From positions 4,390,001 to 4,454,000 of the forward strand of contig NZ_CP095740.1 of assembly GCF_023078455.1 (NCBI RefSeq): 64,000 bases of DNA, read 5' to 3'. Below, in pieces: positions 15,881-24,790 of this stretch (the stretch's first letter is position 1; each line of letters begins with the position of its first letter). The notes below the pieces were generated by a model. That model saw nothing but the letters and a program-made list of their open reading frames with translations, had not been told where the DNA came from and did not search any database. The position numbers and the translations under genes are program-made. Origin of the DNA: Luteibacter aegosomatis. GTDB lineage: Bacteria > Pseudomonadota > Gammaproteobacteria > Xanthomonadales > Rhodanobacteraceae.

Positions 15881-18171
15881 CAGAAATCCGCCGAGAGGGT
15901 CACGAAACTCTGCCGCGGGGCACTGGCGTGGAAGGCCAGGGCGCGTCCCTGCGGGTCGGTGGCGCCGAACGCCGTGAGATTGGTGGCGTAGCGATGATCG
16001 GTGAGGTTCGTGACATTCAGGGCGAGGGTCAAGGCCTCGAGCTGGCCGACCGCGCCGAAGTCGTAGCTCGCACCGACGTCGAACGACGTGGCGCCGGCGA
16101 CGCTCTGGTCGTTGGTGTAGGTGTAATAGCGCTTGCCGGTGTACTTCCCGCGCAGGCTCGCCGACCACGGGCCGAACGTGTAGCTGATCTCGCTCGCGTA
16201 CAGGCGCTTGGGCGTGTCGACCGTGGTCTTGTCCTTCACCGGCACGACCTGGCCGTTGGCGACGTAGTTGTCGTCGTACGTCGAATCGTTGAACGAGGCC
16301 GAGTTGTACCACTGGAATCCGTGGAACGGTTTCCAGATGAAGGTGAACTCCGCGCCGCGGCTGGTGACCGAACCCACGTTCACGAACGCCGTATTGCATT
16401 CCGGGCGCGTGCCCTGCTCGATGCTGGGACAGGGATTGAGCGAGAGCAGGCGGTTGTCGAACTTCACGTCGTACAGCGCCACCGAGGCCTCGTAGGACTG
16501 GCCGATGCTGCGGAAACCACCGTCGATGGTGCGCGATCGCTCCGGATGCAGGTTCGCCTTCGTGCCGTCGAAGGCGGTCTGCGACACCAGCAGCGGACCG
16601 CTCGCGCCGCCGCCCTGGAAAGCCGCGATATTCTTGGCGTAAGACAGGAAGAATTCCTGCCCCGGCGCCACCCGGAAGGCCACGCCCGCCTGCGGCAGCA
16701 GCGACTTGCCGGCCTTGAGCGTGCCGTTGGCCATGGGGCTTTCCACGCCCGGGGCCTCGCGCGCGGTCATGGTGGTGTGCGGACTCTTCACGCCCACGTC
16801 CACGGTGAGGCGATCGTCCAGGGCCTTGAAAGTGTCCTGCAGATAGGCCTGCTTGGTGGTGATCACGTAGTCCTGCGCGAACAGCCGGCGATCCGGGTCG
16901 GAAAGGTAACGGTCGTCGCTCACCGGACCGGAGATGTAGTAGAAGTTGCGCTCGACGTGATGATCGTTGTGCTCGTACCACAGGCCGCCTTCCACGTGGT
17001 GCGCACCGATGTCCCACGAGAGCGAGGCGATGGCGCCATCGCGGTTGATGGTGTAGTTGGTGCTTCGGATCGAGATGGGTAGCTCCTCCGGCGTGCCCGG
17101 GTACGACGGCTGGCCCGGCGACCACCAATGGCCCTGGCCCGCGTTCTCGTGGTGGTAGGCCTGCGTGTGCAGCGTGGCGCCCTCGGCCACCGTGAAGTCG
17201 CCGGCCACGTAGTAGAGATCGTCGCGGCGCAAGGCGCGGCTCTGGTAGTAGGCGTCGTCGATGTTGTCCACGCCGCCGGAGAAACCGCAGCGGGCATCCT
17301 TGACGCCGCCCTTGGTGTACGCGGGCGCGCAGTAGGCCGCCGCAAGCGCGCGCTGCCAGTCCGGGGCATAGAGATTCCAGTCCCAGCCGAGTCCGCGCCG
17401 CAGGCCGCTCTTGGACAGGTAGGCGTAGTCGGCCTGGCTGGTGCGCGAGGTGTCGACGAAGCCCGTGATGCGGTTGCCGTCGCCGAACTCGTAGACGGCC
17501 TTGCCGTTGAACTGCTGCGTGGTGGTATCCGAATTCGGGCGGGCCCACATGTCGGCGTCCGCGTGCACGCCCGAGAGATACATCGAAAAACCCTTGTAGT
17601 CGCCGGTGTCGATGCGCGCATAGGTGCGACGGTTATGGTCGCTGCCGAAGGTCTGCGCCACCTTGCCGCCGAAGGTCTTGGCGGGGTCGGCCGAGAAGTA
17701 CTGGATCGCGCCGCCGAGGTTGCTGGTGGAGGCGGTGCCCAGTGCGCCGATACCCTCGGCCAGTTCGACGGTGGCCATGTTCTCCGCGATCAGCGCACGC
17801 GAGATATTGAGGCCGTTGTAGTTCCCGTAGGCGTTGTCGCCCAGCGGCAGGCCGTCGAGCGTGTAGCCCAGGCGGGTGGTGTTGAAGCCACGCAGGGTGA
17901 TCGACTGCGACTCCTCGTTGGCCCCGAAGGCATCGTTCGACTGCACCGACACGCCCGGCAGGCGGTTGAGGATCTTCTGCGGGCTGGTACCCGGCGGCAG
18001 CACCTTCTGGTCTTGCGGCACGATGCGCTGCACCTGGCGGGTCTCGCCCTGGCCGATCACCGAAACCGTCTCGAGGTCCTGGGTCTTGGGCGGGGTACCG
18101 TCCTCGGCGTGGGCGACGAAGGCCCATGCGCAGGACAGCGCGAGGAACAGGGGACGGCGGCAAGGCTTCAT
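15880..18171 (-). CDS. TonB-dependent receptor, probably for phosphate esters
   Basis: A 763-residue outer-membrane receptor. The signal peptide is PLFLALSCAWAFVAHA. A short segment with DLETVSVIGQGE may be the TonB box region. The plug domain begins near QKILNRLPGVSVQSND and includes SITLRGFNTTRLGYTLDGLP. The 22-strand barrel ends with the aromatic strand SFVTLSADF. The start at 18171 is the natural signal-peptide methionine; the open frame continues upstream but only antisense to the divergent gene. It is coupled to the phosphodiesterase gene and is divergent from a type I phosphodiesterase. A phosphate-containing ligand is inferred from these neighbours. Confidence 0.92.
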   Translation of the reverse strand: MKPCRRPLFLALSCAWAFVAHAEDGTPPKTQDLETVSVIGQGETRQVQRIVPQDQKVLPPGTSPQKILNRLPGVSVQSNDAFGANEESQSITLRGFNTTRLGYTLDGLPLGDNAYGNYNGLNISRALIAENMATVELAEGIGALGTASTSNLGGAIQYFSADPAKTFGGKVAQTFGSDHNRRTYARIDTGDYKGFSMYLSGVHADADMWARPNSDTTTQQFNGKAVYEFGDGNRITGFVDTSRTSQADYAYLSKSGLRRGLGWDWNLYAPDWQRALAAAYCAPAYTKGGVKDARCGFSGGVDNIDDAYYQSRALRRDDLYYVAGDFTVAEGATLHTQAYHHENAGQGHWWSPGQPSYPGTPEELPISIRSTNYTINRDGAIASLSWDIGAHHVEGGLWYEHNDHHVERNFYYISGPVSDDRYLSDPDRRLFAQDYVITTKQAYLQDTFKALDDRLTVDVGVKSPHTTMTAREAPGVESPMANGTLKAGKSLLPQAGVAFRVAPGQEFFLSYAKNIAAFQGGGASGPLLVSQTAFDGTKANLHPERSRTIDGGFRSIGQSYEASVALYDVKFDNRLLSLNPCPSIEQGTRPECNTAFVNVGSVTSRGAEFTFIWKPFHGFQWYNSASFNDSTYDDNYVANGQVVPVKDKTTVDTPKRLYASEISYTFGPWSASLRGKYTGKRYYTYTNDQSVAGATSFDVGASYDFGAVGQLEALTLALNVTNLTDHRYATNLTAFGATDPQGRALAFHASAPRQSFVTLSADF

Positions 18172-18354
18172 CGGGGCGAACCTGAGGATGGAAAACCCCG
18201 CAGATTGGCGATGCGATGTGTACGTTTTCTTACGATGGCATGCGATCTTGCTTGCCGCGTGGCGATCCTGCGACGCGGGTATCGATTTTACGCACCCGAG
18301 ATTGCAACATCGTGCCGTCACCATGACGGGCTCGATGACACCCAGGGGAATGCC

Positions 18355-20274
18355 ATGCGCCGCGCCGCGCGACTCGTCGCCATCTTGTTGACCGCCTTCG
18401 CCGTCGAGGCGAACGCCCATCGCGTGATCGTGTTCGTCTGGGACGGCATGCGTCCGGACGCCATCAGCGAGGACGACACCCCCCACCTGGCGGCCCTGGC
18501 CCGGCGCGGCACGTTCTTCGCCGACAACCACGCCACGTATCCCACCTTCACCATGGTCAATGCCTCGAGCTTCGCCACCGGATCGTTCCCGGGCACGATC
18601 GGCTTCTACGGCAACCGCTTCTGGGCACCGGGCGCCCATGGTTTCGACGCCAAGGGCGTACCCAGCGACTTCGCCGCGCCCATCTACACCGAGGACTACG
18701 CGGTGCTGCGCGCCCTCGACGACCACTATCGGCACGACCTCCTCCAGGCGCCGACCCTGCTCGAACGTGCGCGAAAGGCGGGACTGACGACGGCCGTGGT
18801 GGGCAAGTCCGGCCCCGCCTTCCTCCAGGACATCCACGAGGGCGGCACCATCCTCGACGAAAACGTGGCCCTGCCCCTGGCCTTCGCGAAGAAGCTGGCC
18901 AGGGCGGGATTCAAGCTGCCCGCCAACACCGTGCACGCCTACGACGCCGGCCGCTTCCAGCTCGAGCCCGACAACGGGGCACCCACGGCGCAGTTGCCGC
19001 TGGTGACGCTCAAGGACGGCGCCAGCTCGGATGCGTCCGATGGCGCAGGCGCGCCACCCACGCCGTCCAACGCGTACCTCATGGACGCTTTCCTGGGCTA
19101 CATCCTCCCCGTGGAGAAGCCCGACGTGAGCTTCGTCTGGCTGCGCAATCCCGACTCCACCGAACACCTCTACGGGGTCGGTTCGCCCAACTTCCACCTC
19201 GCGCTGCGGGCGCAGGACGAACTGCTCGGCAAGCTCGAAGCGAAGCTGAAGGAGCTGGGCATGGCCGACGACACGGACCTGGTGATCGTCTCCGACCATG
19301 CGCACAGCAACGTGTCCGGTCCCGCCGATCTGTTCCCGCTGCGCGGCATCGCCGACGGGCGGATCGGCCGTACGGATGCGGAGTGGGGTTATTCGGTCTC
19401 CGGTTCGGTGCGCCTGGCCGATGAAATGACTCGCGCGGGCTTCACCGCCTACGACGGCTTCGGCTGCATCTATTCGCCCGTGATGTCGGGCATCCGCGCC
19501 GACGGCACGCCCCTGCGACCCACCCGCTTCGACGACGACGGCCGCCTGTGCGGCAAGCCGGGACCGTACACCACGCCCGCCTACAAGGTGCCCGTGGAGA
19601 TTCACGCCGGGGCGTTCGTGATCGCACCCAACGGCGGCAGCGAATACCTCTATCAACCTTCGCACGACCGCGCCAAGGTCATCGAAGCGGTTCGCTTCCT
19701 GCAATCGCGCGAGATGTTCGGCGCGATCTTCGTCGATGCGCGCTACGGACGCATTCCCGGCACCTTGCCGCTATCCGCGGTGCATCTGGCGAACAGGCGC
19801 TCCCCGGACATCGTCGCCAGCTACGACTTCGACGCCGACGCCGTCGTGCAGGGCTTCAAGGGCACCGAGTACACCAGCATGTCCAACGAGCGCGGCATGC
19901 ATGGCAGCTTCAGCCCGGTGGACGTGCACAACACGCTGATCGCCCGCGGACCGGACTTTCGCGAAGGGCTGCGCAGCGGGTTGCCGAGCGGCAACGTGGA
20001 TCTCGCGCCGACCCTCGCGGCGATACTGAAGATCGATCTCGGCAAGCCCGACGGGCGCGTGCTTCGCGAAGCCTTGCGTGGGCGCGACGGCGATGGCTTG
20101 GTGGTGAAGGCCGTGGATGTCGCCAGCGACGAGGCGACGGGATTGGATATCAAGCGAATCGACGGATCGTCCATGGATCGGTCCACGTATCGCTTCGTGC
20201 TGAAGACCAAGCAGGTGGACGATAACGGCAGGACGTATACCTATTTCGACCAGGCCAGGGCCGAACGGCGCTGA
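18355..20274 (+). CDS. Type I phosphodiesterase / nucleotide pyrophosphatase family, exported
   Basis: A 639-residue protein of the alkaline-phosphatase superfamily. AGGGGA at 18344-18349 supports the ATG at 18355. A signal peptide (LVAILLTAFAVEANA) is followed by the metal Asp motif VIVFVWDGMRPDAIS. The nucleophile region is YPTFTMVNASSFATGSFPGT, and the second metal site is VIVSDHAHSN. Further metal histidines are in SFVWLRNPDSTEHLYG and in NERGMHGSFSPVDVHNT. Such enzymes hydrolyse phosphodiesters or pyrophosphates outside the cytoplasm. It is transcribed away from the TonB receptor across a 183-base gap and is followed by a CpdB-like nucleotidase. The block looks like a phosphate scavenging cluster, although no clear Pho box is visible. 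Confidence 0.9.
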   Translation: MRRAARLVAILLTAFAVEANAHRVIVFVWDGMRPDAISEDDTPHLAALARRGTFFADNHATYPTFTMVNASSFATGSFPGTIGFYGNRFWAPGAHGFDAKGVPSDFAAPIYTEDYAVLRALDDHYRHDLLQAPTLLERARKAGLTTAVVGKSGPAFLQDIHEGGTILDENVALPLAFAKKLARAGFKLPANTVHAYDAGRFQLEPDNGAPTAQLPLVTLKDGASSDASDGAGAPPTPSNAYLMDAFLGYILPVEKPDVSFVWLRNPDSTEHLYGVGSPNFHLALRAQDELLGKLEAKLKELGMADDTDLVIVSDHAHSNVSGPADLFPLRGIADGRIGRTDAEWGYSVSGSVRLADEMTRAGFTAYDGFGCIYSPVMSGIRADGTPLRPTRFDDDGRLCGKPGPYTTPAYKVPVEIHAGAFVIAPNGGSEYLYQPSHDRAKVIEAVRFLQSREMFGAIFVDARYGRIPGTLPLSAVHLANRRSPDIVASYDFDADAVVQGFKGTEYTSMSNERGMHGSFSPVDVHNTLIARGPDFREGLRSGLPSGNVDLAPTLAAILKIDLGKPDGRVLREALRGRDGDGLVVKAVDVASDEATGLDIKRIDGSSMDRSTYRFVLKTKQVDDNGRTYTYFDQARAERR

Positions 20275-20359
20275 GGCGTGAATCCGGCTCGATGCCGCGC
20301 AAACCACTCCTACATCTGCTAGCTTCCGCCCCGAAACTCACATGTCACGGACACCGAAA

Positions 20360-22342
20360 ATGTTCAAACCCCTCGCCCTGGCCACCCTCTCGGCCGCCCT
20401 GCTCGCCGCCTGCGCGAGCACGCCCGCCGATAAGCCGGCCAAGCTCGCCGACGGCGCGACGCTCGACCTCGCCATCCTCGAGACCACCGACGTCCATTCG
20501 AACATCCTGTCGTACGACTACTACAAGCAGAAGGACGACCCGACGCTCGGTTACGAGCGCGTCGCCACGCTGATCCGCCAGGCCCGCAAGGCATTCCCCA
20601 ATACCGTGCTGTTCGACAGCGGCGATACCATCCAGGGCTCGGTGCTGGCCGATTACCAGGCGATCGTGAAACCCGTCGGCTGCGACACGGAACTGGCGAT
20701 CTACAAGGCGATGGATGCCGTGGGTTACGACGGCGGCACCGCCGGCAACCACGAATTCAACTACGGCCTGCCCTTTCTGGCCCAGGTCACCGATACGTCG
20801 ATGAACGTCGACGGCGTGACCGCGCGCCAGTGTGCCGGACCGAAGTTCCCGCTGGTGCTCGCCAATGTCTACAGCGCGCGCGACGGCCAGCCCATCTTCA
20901 AGCCGTGGACCGTCGTCACGAAGAAGTTCGACGTGAAGACCGCCTCGGGACAGACCGTGCCCACCGAACTGAAGATCGGCATCATCGGCTTCACGCCGCC
21001 GCCGATCATGGATTGGGACAAGCGCAACCTCGCCGGCAAGGTCACCGTCGACGGCGTGATGGAAGCGGCGAAGAAATACGTGCCCGAGCTTCAGGCGCAG
21101 CATCCCGACCTGATCGTGGCGATCCTCCACGGCGGTCTCGACACCTCGCCCTACACCCCACACATGGAGAACGGCGGCTGGTACCTGGCCGGCATTCCCG
21201 GCATCGACGCGCTGTTGCTGGGCCATTCGCATACCGAATTCCCGGGGCCGCACTACGCGGGCATGAAGGACGTCGATGCCAAGCGCGGTCTCGTGCGTGG
21301 CGTTCCCGCGGTGATGGGCGGCTTCTTCGGCAAGGATCTCGGCGTCATCCAGATGACGCTCAAGCGAGAGGGCGATCGCTGGGTGGTGCAGAAGGACGCC
21401 AGCCATAGCGAGGTGCGTCCCATCTGCGCGAAGAAAGGCGAATGCGTCGCGCCGGACCCGACCATCGCGCCCATCGTCAACGAAGCGCACGAGGCCGCCA
21501 TCGCCTACGTCAACACGCCGATCGGCACCGTCGACCACGACCTCTCCAGCTACTTCGCCGACGAGGGAAACATGACGGCGCTCTCCGTGGTGAACGCCGC
21601 GCAGATCGACTACGCACGCGACGAACTGGCGCGTTCGCGCCCCGACCTCAAGGACCTGCCCGTCATCTCCGCCGCCTCCGCCTTCCGCACGGGCTTCGGC
21701 GGCCCGGACGACTTCACCGACGTGCCCAAGGGCCCGCTGACGATCCGCAACGCGGCCGACCTGTACTTCTACCCGAACACGCTCGCCGCGGTGAAGATCG
21801 ACGGCGCGGGCGTGAAGGCATGGCTGGAGAAGTCGGCCTCTCGCTTCAACCGCATCGATCCGTCGAAGGATGGCGAACAACCGCTGATCGGCCGCCTGCC
21901 GGGTTACAACTTCGACCAGATGCAGGGTGGCATCACCTACACCATCGACGTGTCGAAGGCGGAAGGCGAGCGCATCGGCAACCTGCGTTACAAGGGCAAG
22001 CCGGTGAAGGACGACCAGGCGTTCATCGTGGTGACCAACAACTACCGGGCGAACGGTGGCGGCGACTTCCCGGGCATGAAGGGCGATTCCGTCGTGCTCA
22101 ACGCGCCGGACGGCAACCGCGAGGTCGTCATCGAGTGGGTGCAGTCGAAGAAGACGCTCACGCGCAAGGACGTCGAGAAACGCTCGTGGTCGTTCGCGCC
22201 GGTGAAGGTGAAGGGACCGGTGACGTTCACCTCGGCCTCCGGGAAAGAGGAACTTGCGAAATCGCTCGGCCTGGCCGTGCGGCAAGTGCGTGACAACGGC
22301 GACGGCACGGCGGTATACGCCATCGATCTGTCGAAGCGCTGA
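20360..22342 (+). CDS. CpdB-like 2',3'-cyclic nucleotide phosphodiesterase / 3'-nucleotidase, lipoprotein
   Basis: A 660-residue metallophosphatase with an N-terminal lipoprotein signal (LATLSAALLAAC). The calcineurin-like domain shows LAILETTDVHSNILSYDYYK, the CpdB-type first metal motif, then LFDSGDTIQGS, GGTAGNHEFNYGL and LLGHSHTEFPG. The 5'-nucleotidase C-terminal domain follows from about residue 380 to the end, with YFYPNTLAAVKIDGAGVKAW and VVTNNYRANGGGDFPG. The family releases phosphate from nucleotides in the periplasm. The ATG at 20342 is in frame, but the one at 20360 has GGA 8 bases upstream and starts directly at the signal sequence. It follows the phosphodiesterase gene by 85 bases. 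Confidence 0.9.
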   Translation: MFKPLALATLSAALLAACASTPADKPAKLADGATLDLAILETTDVHSNILSYDYYKQKDDPTLGYERVATLIRQARKAFPNTVLFDSGDTIQGSVLADYQAIVKPVGCDTELAIYKAMDAVGYDGGTAGNHEFNYGLPFLAQVTDTSMNVDGVTARQCAGPKFPLVLANVYSARDGQPIFKPWTVVTKKFDVKTASGQTVPTELKIGIIGFTPPPIMDWDKRNLAGKVTVDGVMEAAKKYVPELQAQHPDLIVAILHGGLDTSPYTPHMENGGWYLAGIPGIDALLLGHSHTEFPGPHYAGMKDVDAKRGLVRGVPAVMGGFFGKDLGVIQMTLKREGDRWVVQKDASHSEVRPICAKKGECVAPDPTIAPIVNEAHEAAIAYVNTPIGTVDHDLSSYFADEGNMTALSVVNAAQIDYARDELARSRPDLKDLPVISAASAFRTGFGGPDDFTDVPKGPLTIRNAADLYFYPNTLAAVKIDGAGVKAWLEKSASRFNRIDPSKDGEQPLIGRLPGYNFDQMQGGITYTIDVSKAEGERIGNLRYKGKPVKDDQAFIVVTNNYRANGGGDFPGMKGDSVVLNAPDGNREVVIEWVQSKKTLTRKDVEKRSWSFAPVKVKGPVTFTSASGKEELAKSLGLAVRQVRDNGDGTAVYAIDLSKR

Positions 22343-22348
22343 GGCGGG

Positions 22349-22432
22349 AGACGCTGGGCTCCTGCCTTCGCAGGAGCGACGAGAGGAAATCGTGCAGATC
22401 GTCGCTTCCGCGAAGGCAGGAGCCCGGCGTCT
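22349..22432. repeat. REP-like inverted pair, family B
   Basis: The left arm 22349-22380 (ACGCTGGGCTCCTGCCTTCG...) and the right arm 22401-22432 are inverted copies with a few mismatches and a 20-base spacer. This is the same family as 914-1024. It ends seven bases before the putative -35 of the threonine operon, so it may insulate that promoter from the nucleotidase gene. Confidence 0.8.
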
Positions 22433-22438
22433 TGGCCC

Positions 22439-22466
22439 TTGACACGCCGCACGACCCGGGCATACC
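22439..22466 (+). promoter_or_regulatory. Candidate promoter of the threonine operon
   Basis: A perfect TTGACA at 22439-22444 is followed after 16 bases by CATACC at 22461-22466, which matches three of the six -10 consensus positions. The expected transcription start is about 22473, two bases before the leader ATG. Confidence 0.55.
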
Positions 22467-22474
22467 GTCGAACC

Positions 22475-22609
22475 ATGCATCCGAACGCGCCCGCGCTGAC
22501 CACCTCCACGGCCATCACCCTGGCCGGCGCGTTCGCGTCCGTCACCACCACCGCGACGACCACCACCACGACCACTATGGTCGGAGGATCGGAGACCGCG
22601 CGCGCTTAG
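22475..22609 (+). CDS. thrL: Threonine-rich leader peptide of the thr operon, 44 aa
   Basis: An open frame of 45 codons with 15 threonines. It includes seven in a row (ACG ACC ACC ACC ACG ACC ACT), preceded by three more across a single Ala ([14 protein letters not shown]). This is the layout of the enterobacterial thrL attenuator peptide. Ribosome stalling at threonine codons when charged tRNA-Thr is scarce would alter downstream RNA folding. It is the only gene between the nucleotidase and the homoserine dehydrogenase. No Shine-Dalgarno is visible. The sequence evidence is the composition and position; the regulatory role is inferred from the thrL precedent. Confidence 0.85.
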   Translation: MHPNAPALTTSTAITLAGAFASVTTTATTTTTTTMVGGSETARA

Positions 22610-22634
22610 TTCCACGTCGCTGCCGGCCCCGACC

Positions 22635-22718
22635 TCCCGCAGGACGGGACGGGCGCCGAAGCGATCCAAGGCCGAACTCCCCCTGACGCGAACGAAGGGC
22701 CTCTCACCAGGAGGCTTT
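22635..22718 (+). promoter_or_regulatory. Leader RNA structures of the thr operon
   Basis: Downstream of the leader peptide are two hairpins. One is TCCCG/CGGGA (22635-22639 with 22645-22649). The other is GCCTC/GAGGC (22699-22703 with 22711-22715), followed by TTT. The second includes the ribosome binding site AGGAGG (22709-22714) of the homoserine dehydrogenase gene. It could hide that site or act as a weak terminator. Which of these is used cannot be decided by eye. Confidence 0.5.
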
Positions 22719-22722
22719 CATC

Positions 22723-23844
22723 GTGTACATCGCCAACGCCTTATCCACCCAGGCACCGCGAGCCATCGCGGACCCCATCGTCGTCGACCTCGGCCTCGTC
22801 GGCCCCGGCAAGGTCGGCAGCGCGCTGCTCGCGCAACTGCGGCTCGCCGCCCCGCGACTGTTGCGCGACTGCAACATGCAGCTGCGCCTGCGCGCCGTCA
22901 GCGACAGCCGCCACATGTGGCTCGACTGCGACGACGACGCGCTCAACGGCCGCATCCACGGCGCGCAGACCTGGCGTCCGGCGGCGCTCGACGAGTTCGC
23001 TGCATACGTGGCCAGCCGTGGCGGCCAGCTCACCGTGCTGGCCGATTGCAGCGCCAGCGACGTCGTCGCCGACCGCTACGCGGGCTGGCTCGCCGCCGGC
23101 ATCCACGTGGTGACCCCGAACAAACGCGCCGCCAGCGGACCGCTCGAGCGCTGGCGGCGTATCGCCGAGGCCTCGCACGCCAGCGGCGCGCGCCTGCACT
23201 ACGAAGGCACCGTGGGCGCCGGACTGCCGGTGGTACGGACGCTGCGCGACCTGCTCGATACCGGCGACGAACTGGTCGCCGTCGAAGGCATGCTTTCCGG
23301 CACCCTGGCGTGGCTATTCAACCGCTTCGACGGCTCCCGGCCCTTCTCCGCCCTGGTGCGCGAGGCCCACGCCCTGGGCTATGCCGAACCCGACCCGCGC
23401 GACGATCTTTCCGGCATGGACGTGGCGCGCAAGCTGGTGATCCTGGCCCGCGAGGCGGGCCTCGCGCTATCGCTGGACGATGTCGGGGTGGAGAGCCTGG
23501 TGCCCGCCGAACTCGCCGAGGGCGATGTCGACACCTTCATGAAGCGGCTCGACCGGCTCGACGCGCCGATGGCCGCGCGCCTGCGTCCCGGCGGCGTGTT
23601 GCGCCACGTGGCGACGCTGGAAAACGGCCGGGCGACGGTCGGCCTGCGCGTGCTCGATCCCGCACATGCGTTCGCCCATGCACGCCTCAGCGACAACGTG
23701 GTCCGCTTCGCCACCCGCCGTTACTGCGACAATGCGCTGGTCGTCCAGGGGCCGGGTGCCGGCCCCGAGGTCACGGCCGCGGCGGTCTTCGCCGACCTGC
23801 TGCGCGTGGCCGGCGCCATGGGAGTAAAACGATGCGCATGCTGA
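22723..23844 (+). CDS. Homoserine dehydrogenase, stand-alone, ThrA-type C-terminal half
   Basis: Converts aspartate semialdehyde to homoserine, the common precursor of threonine and methionine. A GTG start at 22723 follows AGGAGG by 8 bases. The 373-residue sequence begins almost at once with a nucleotide-binding fold ([19 protein letters not shown]). It shows [40 protein letters not shown] and [19 protein letters not shown], as in the dehydrogenase half of E. coli ThrA and MetL. There is no aspartokinase or ACT region upstream in frame. Its end overlaps the start of thrB by 13 bases. Confidence 0.93.
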   Translation: MYIANALSTQAPRAIADPIVVDLGLVGPGKVGSALLAQLRLAAPRLLRDCNMQLRLRAVSDSRHMWLDCDDDALNGRIHGAQTWRPAALDEFAAYVASRGGQLTVLADCSASDVVADRYAGWLAAGIHVVTPNKRAASGPLERWRRIAEASHASGARLHYEGTVGAGLPVVRTLRDLLDTGDELVAVEGMLSGTLAWLFNRFDGSRPFSALVREAHALGYAEPDPRDDLSGMDVARKLVILAREAGLALSLDDVGVESLVPAELAEGDVDTFMKRLDRLDAPMAARLRPGGVLRHVATLENGRATVGLRVLDPAHAFAHARLSDNVVRFATRRYCDNALVVQGPGAGPEVTAAAVFADLLRVAGAMGVKRCAC

Positions 23845-24788
23845 ACGAATCCACCCCGCCCCGGGCCCGCGCGGACGTCGCGACGGCCGAGGCCTACGCC
23901 AGTGTCGGCAACGTCGGCATCGGTTTCGACATCCTCGGCCACTGCGTGGCCGGTGCGGGCGATCGCGCCGAGGTGCGACGCATCCCCGAGCCCGAGGTGC
24001 GCATCGCCGGCATCGATGGGGTGGTCACCGACCTTCCGCTGGCGGCCCGTGACAACACCGCCGGCGAAGCCCTGCTTTCGATGCGGCGCGGCCTCGGACT
24101 GCCCTTCGGCTTCGAGCTGACCCTGCACAAGGGCATCGCGCTGGGCTCGGGCATGGGCGGTTCGGCCGCCTCCTGCGTCGCCGCGCTGGTGGCCGCCAAC
24201 GCCCTGCTCGACGAACCGCTTTCCCGCGAAGCCCTTTACCCGTTCGCGCTCGACGGCGAAGTGGTGGCCAGCGGCAGCCGGCACGGGGACAACCTCGGGC
24301 CCATGCTGCTCGGCGGCCTGGTGCTCGCCACCGATACCCGCCTGGTGCGCGTTCCCGTGCCCGCCGAATGGCACTGCGCGCTGGTGCATCCCCACGTGGT
24401 GCTGGAAACCCGCAAAGCGCGCGCCGCGCTGGCGGGCCACTACGCCCTCGGCGAATTCGTGCGACAGAGCGCAAACCTCGCGCTCGTGCTGGCCGGCTGC
24501 TATCGCGGCGAAGCGGCCCTGGTGCGCGAAGGACTGGCCGACGTGCTGGTCGAGCCGCGCCGCGCGCCGCTGATTCCCGGCTTCGCCCGGGTCAAGCAGG
24601 CGGCGCTCGACCACGGCGCGTTCGGCGCCAGCATCTCCGGCGCCGGGCCCAGCGTATTCGGGTGGTTCGCCGATCGCGCGTCGGCCGAGGCGGCCGGTGC
24701 GGCGATGCGCGCGGCGTTCGCCGACGAGGGCCATGCCGCCGACGTGCTCGTGGCGCCCATCGACGGGCCCGCCGCCCGGGTGGTGTGA
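23832..24788 (+). CDS. thrB: Homoserine kinase
   Basis: A 318-residue GHMP-family kinase that phosphorylates homoserine, the penultimate step of threonine synthesis. GGAG at 23821-23824 is 7 bases before the ATG. The family motifs are present: an N-terminal [16 protein letters not shown], the ATP-binding loop [20 protein letters not shown] and the C-terminal [18 protein letters not shown]. It overlaps the homoserine dehydrogenase gene by 13 bases and ends two bases before thrC, so it is clearly in one operon under the threonine leader. Confidence 0.96.
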   Translation: MRMLNESTPPRARADVATAEAYASVGNVGIGFDILGHCVAGAGDRAEVRRIPEPEVRIAGIDGVVTDLPLAARDNTAGEALLSMRRGLGLPFGFELTLHKGIALGSGMGGSAASCVAALVAANALLDEPLSREALYPFALDGEVVASGSRHGDNLGPMLLGGLVLATDTRLVRVPVPAEWHCALVHPHVVLETRKARAALAGHYALGEFVRQSANLALVLAGCYRGEAALVREGLADVLVEPRRAPLIPGFARVKQAALDHGAFGASISGAGPSVFGWFADRASAEAAGAAMRAAFADEGHAADVLVAPIDGPAARVV

Positions 24789-24790
24789 CG

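Noticed and set aside
17128..18354. Upstream extension of the type I phosphodiesterase frame
   Set aside because: The extension is antisense to the TonB receptor and has no domain. The signal peptide and ribosome site fix the start at 18355.
18172..18354. Pho box between the divergent TonB receptor and phosphodiesterase genes
   Set aside because: No repeat close to CTGTCAT with the right spacing was visible by eye; a profile search would be needed.
18172..19704. Upstream extension of the TonB receptor frame
   Set aside because: It is antisense to the phosphodiesterase. The receptor begins with its signal peptide at 18171.
22432..22686. 84-codon frame rich in histidine and arginine
   Set aside because: It is the shifted reading of the ACC-rich thr leader; no ribosome site and it crosses the regulatory region.
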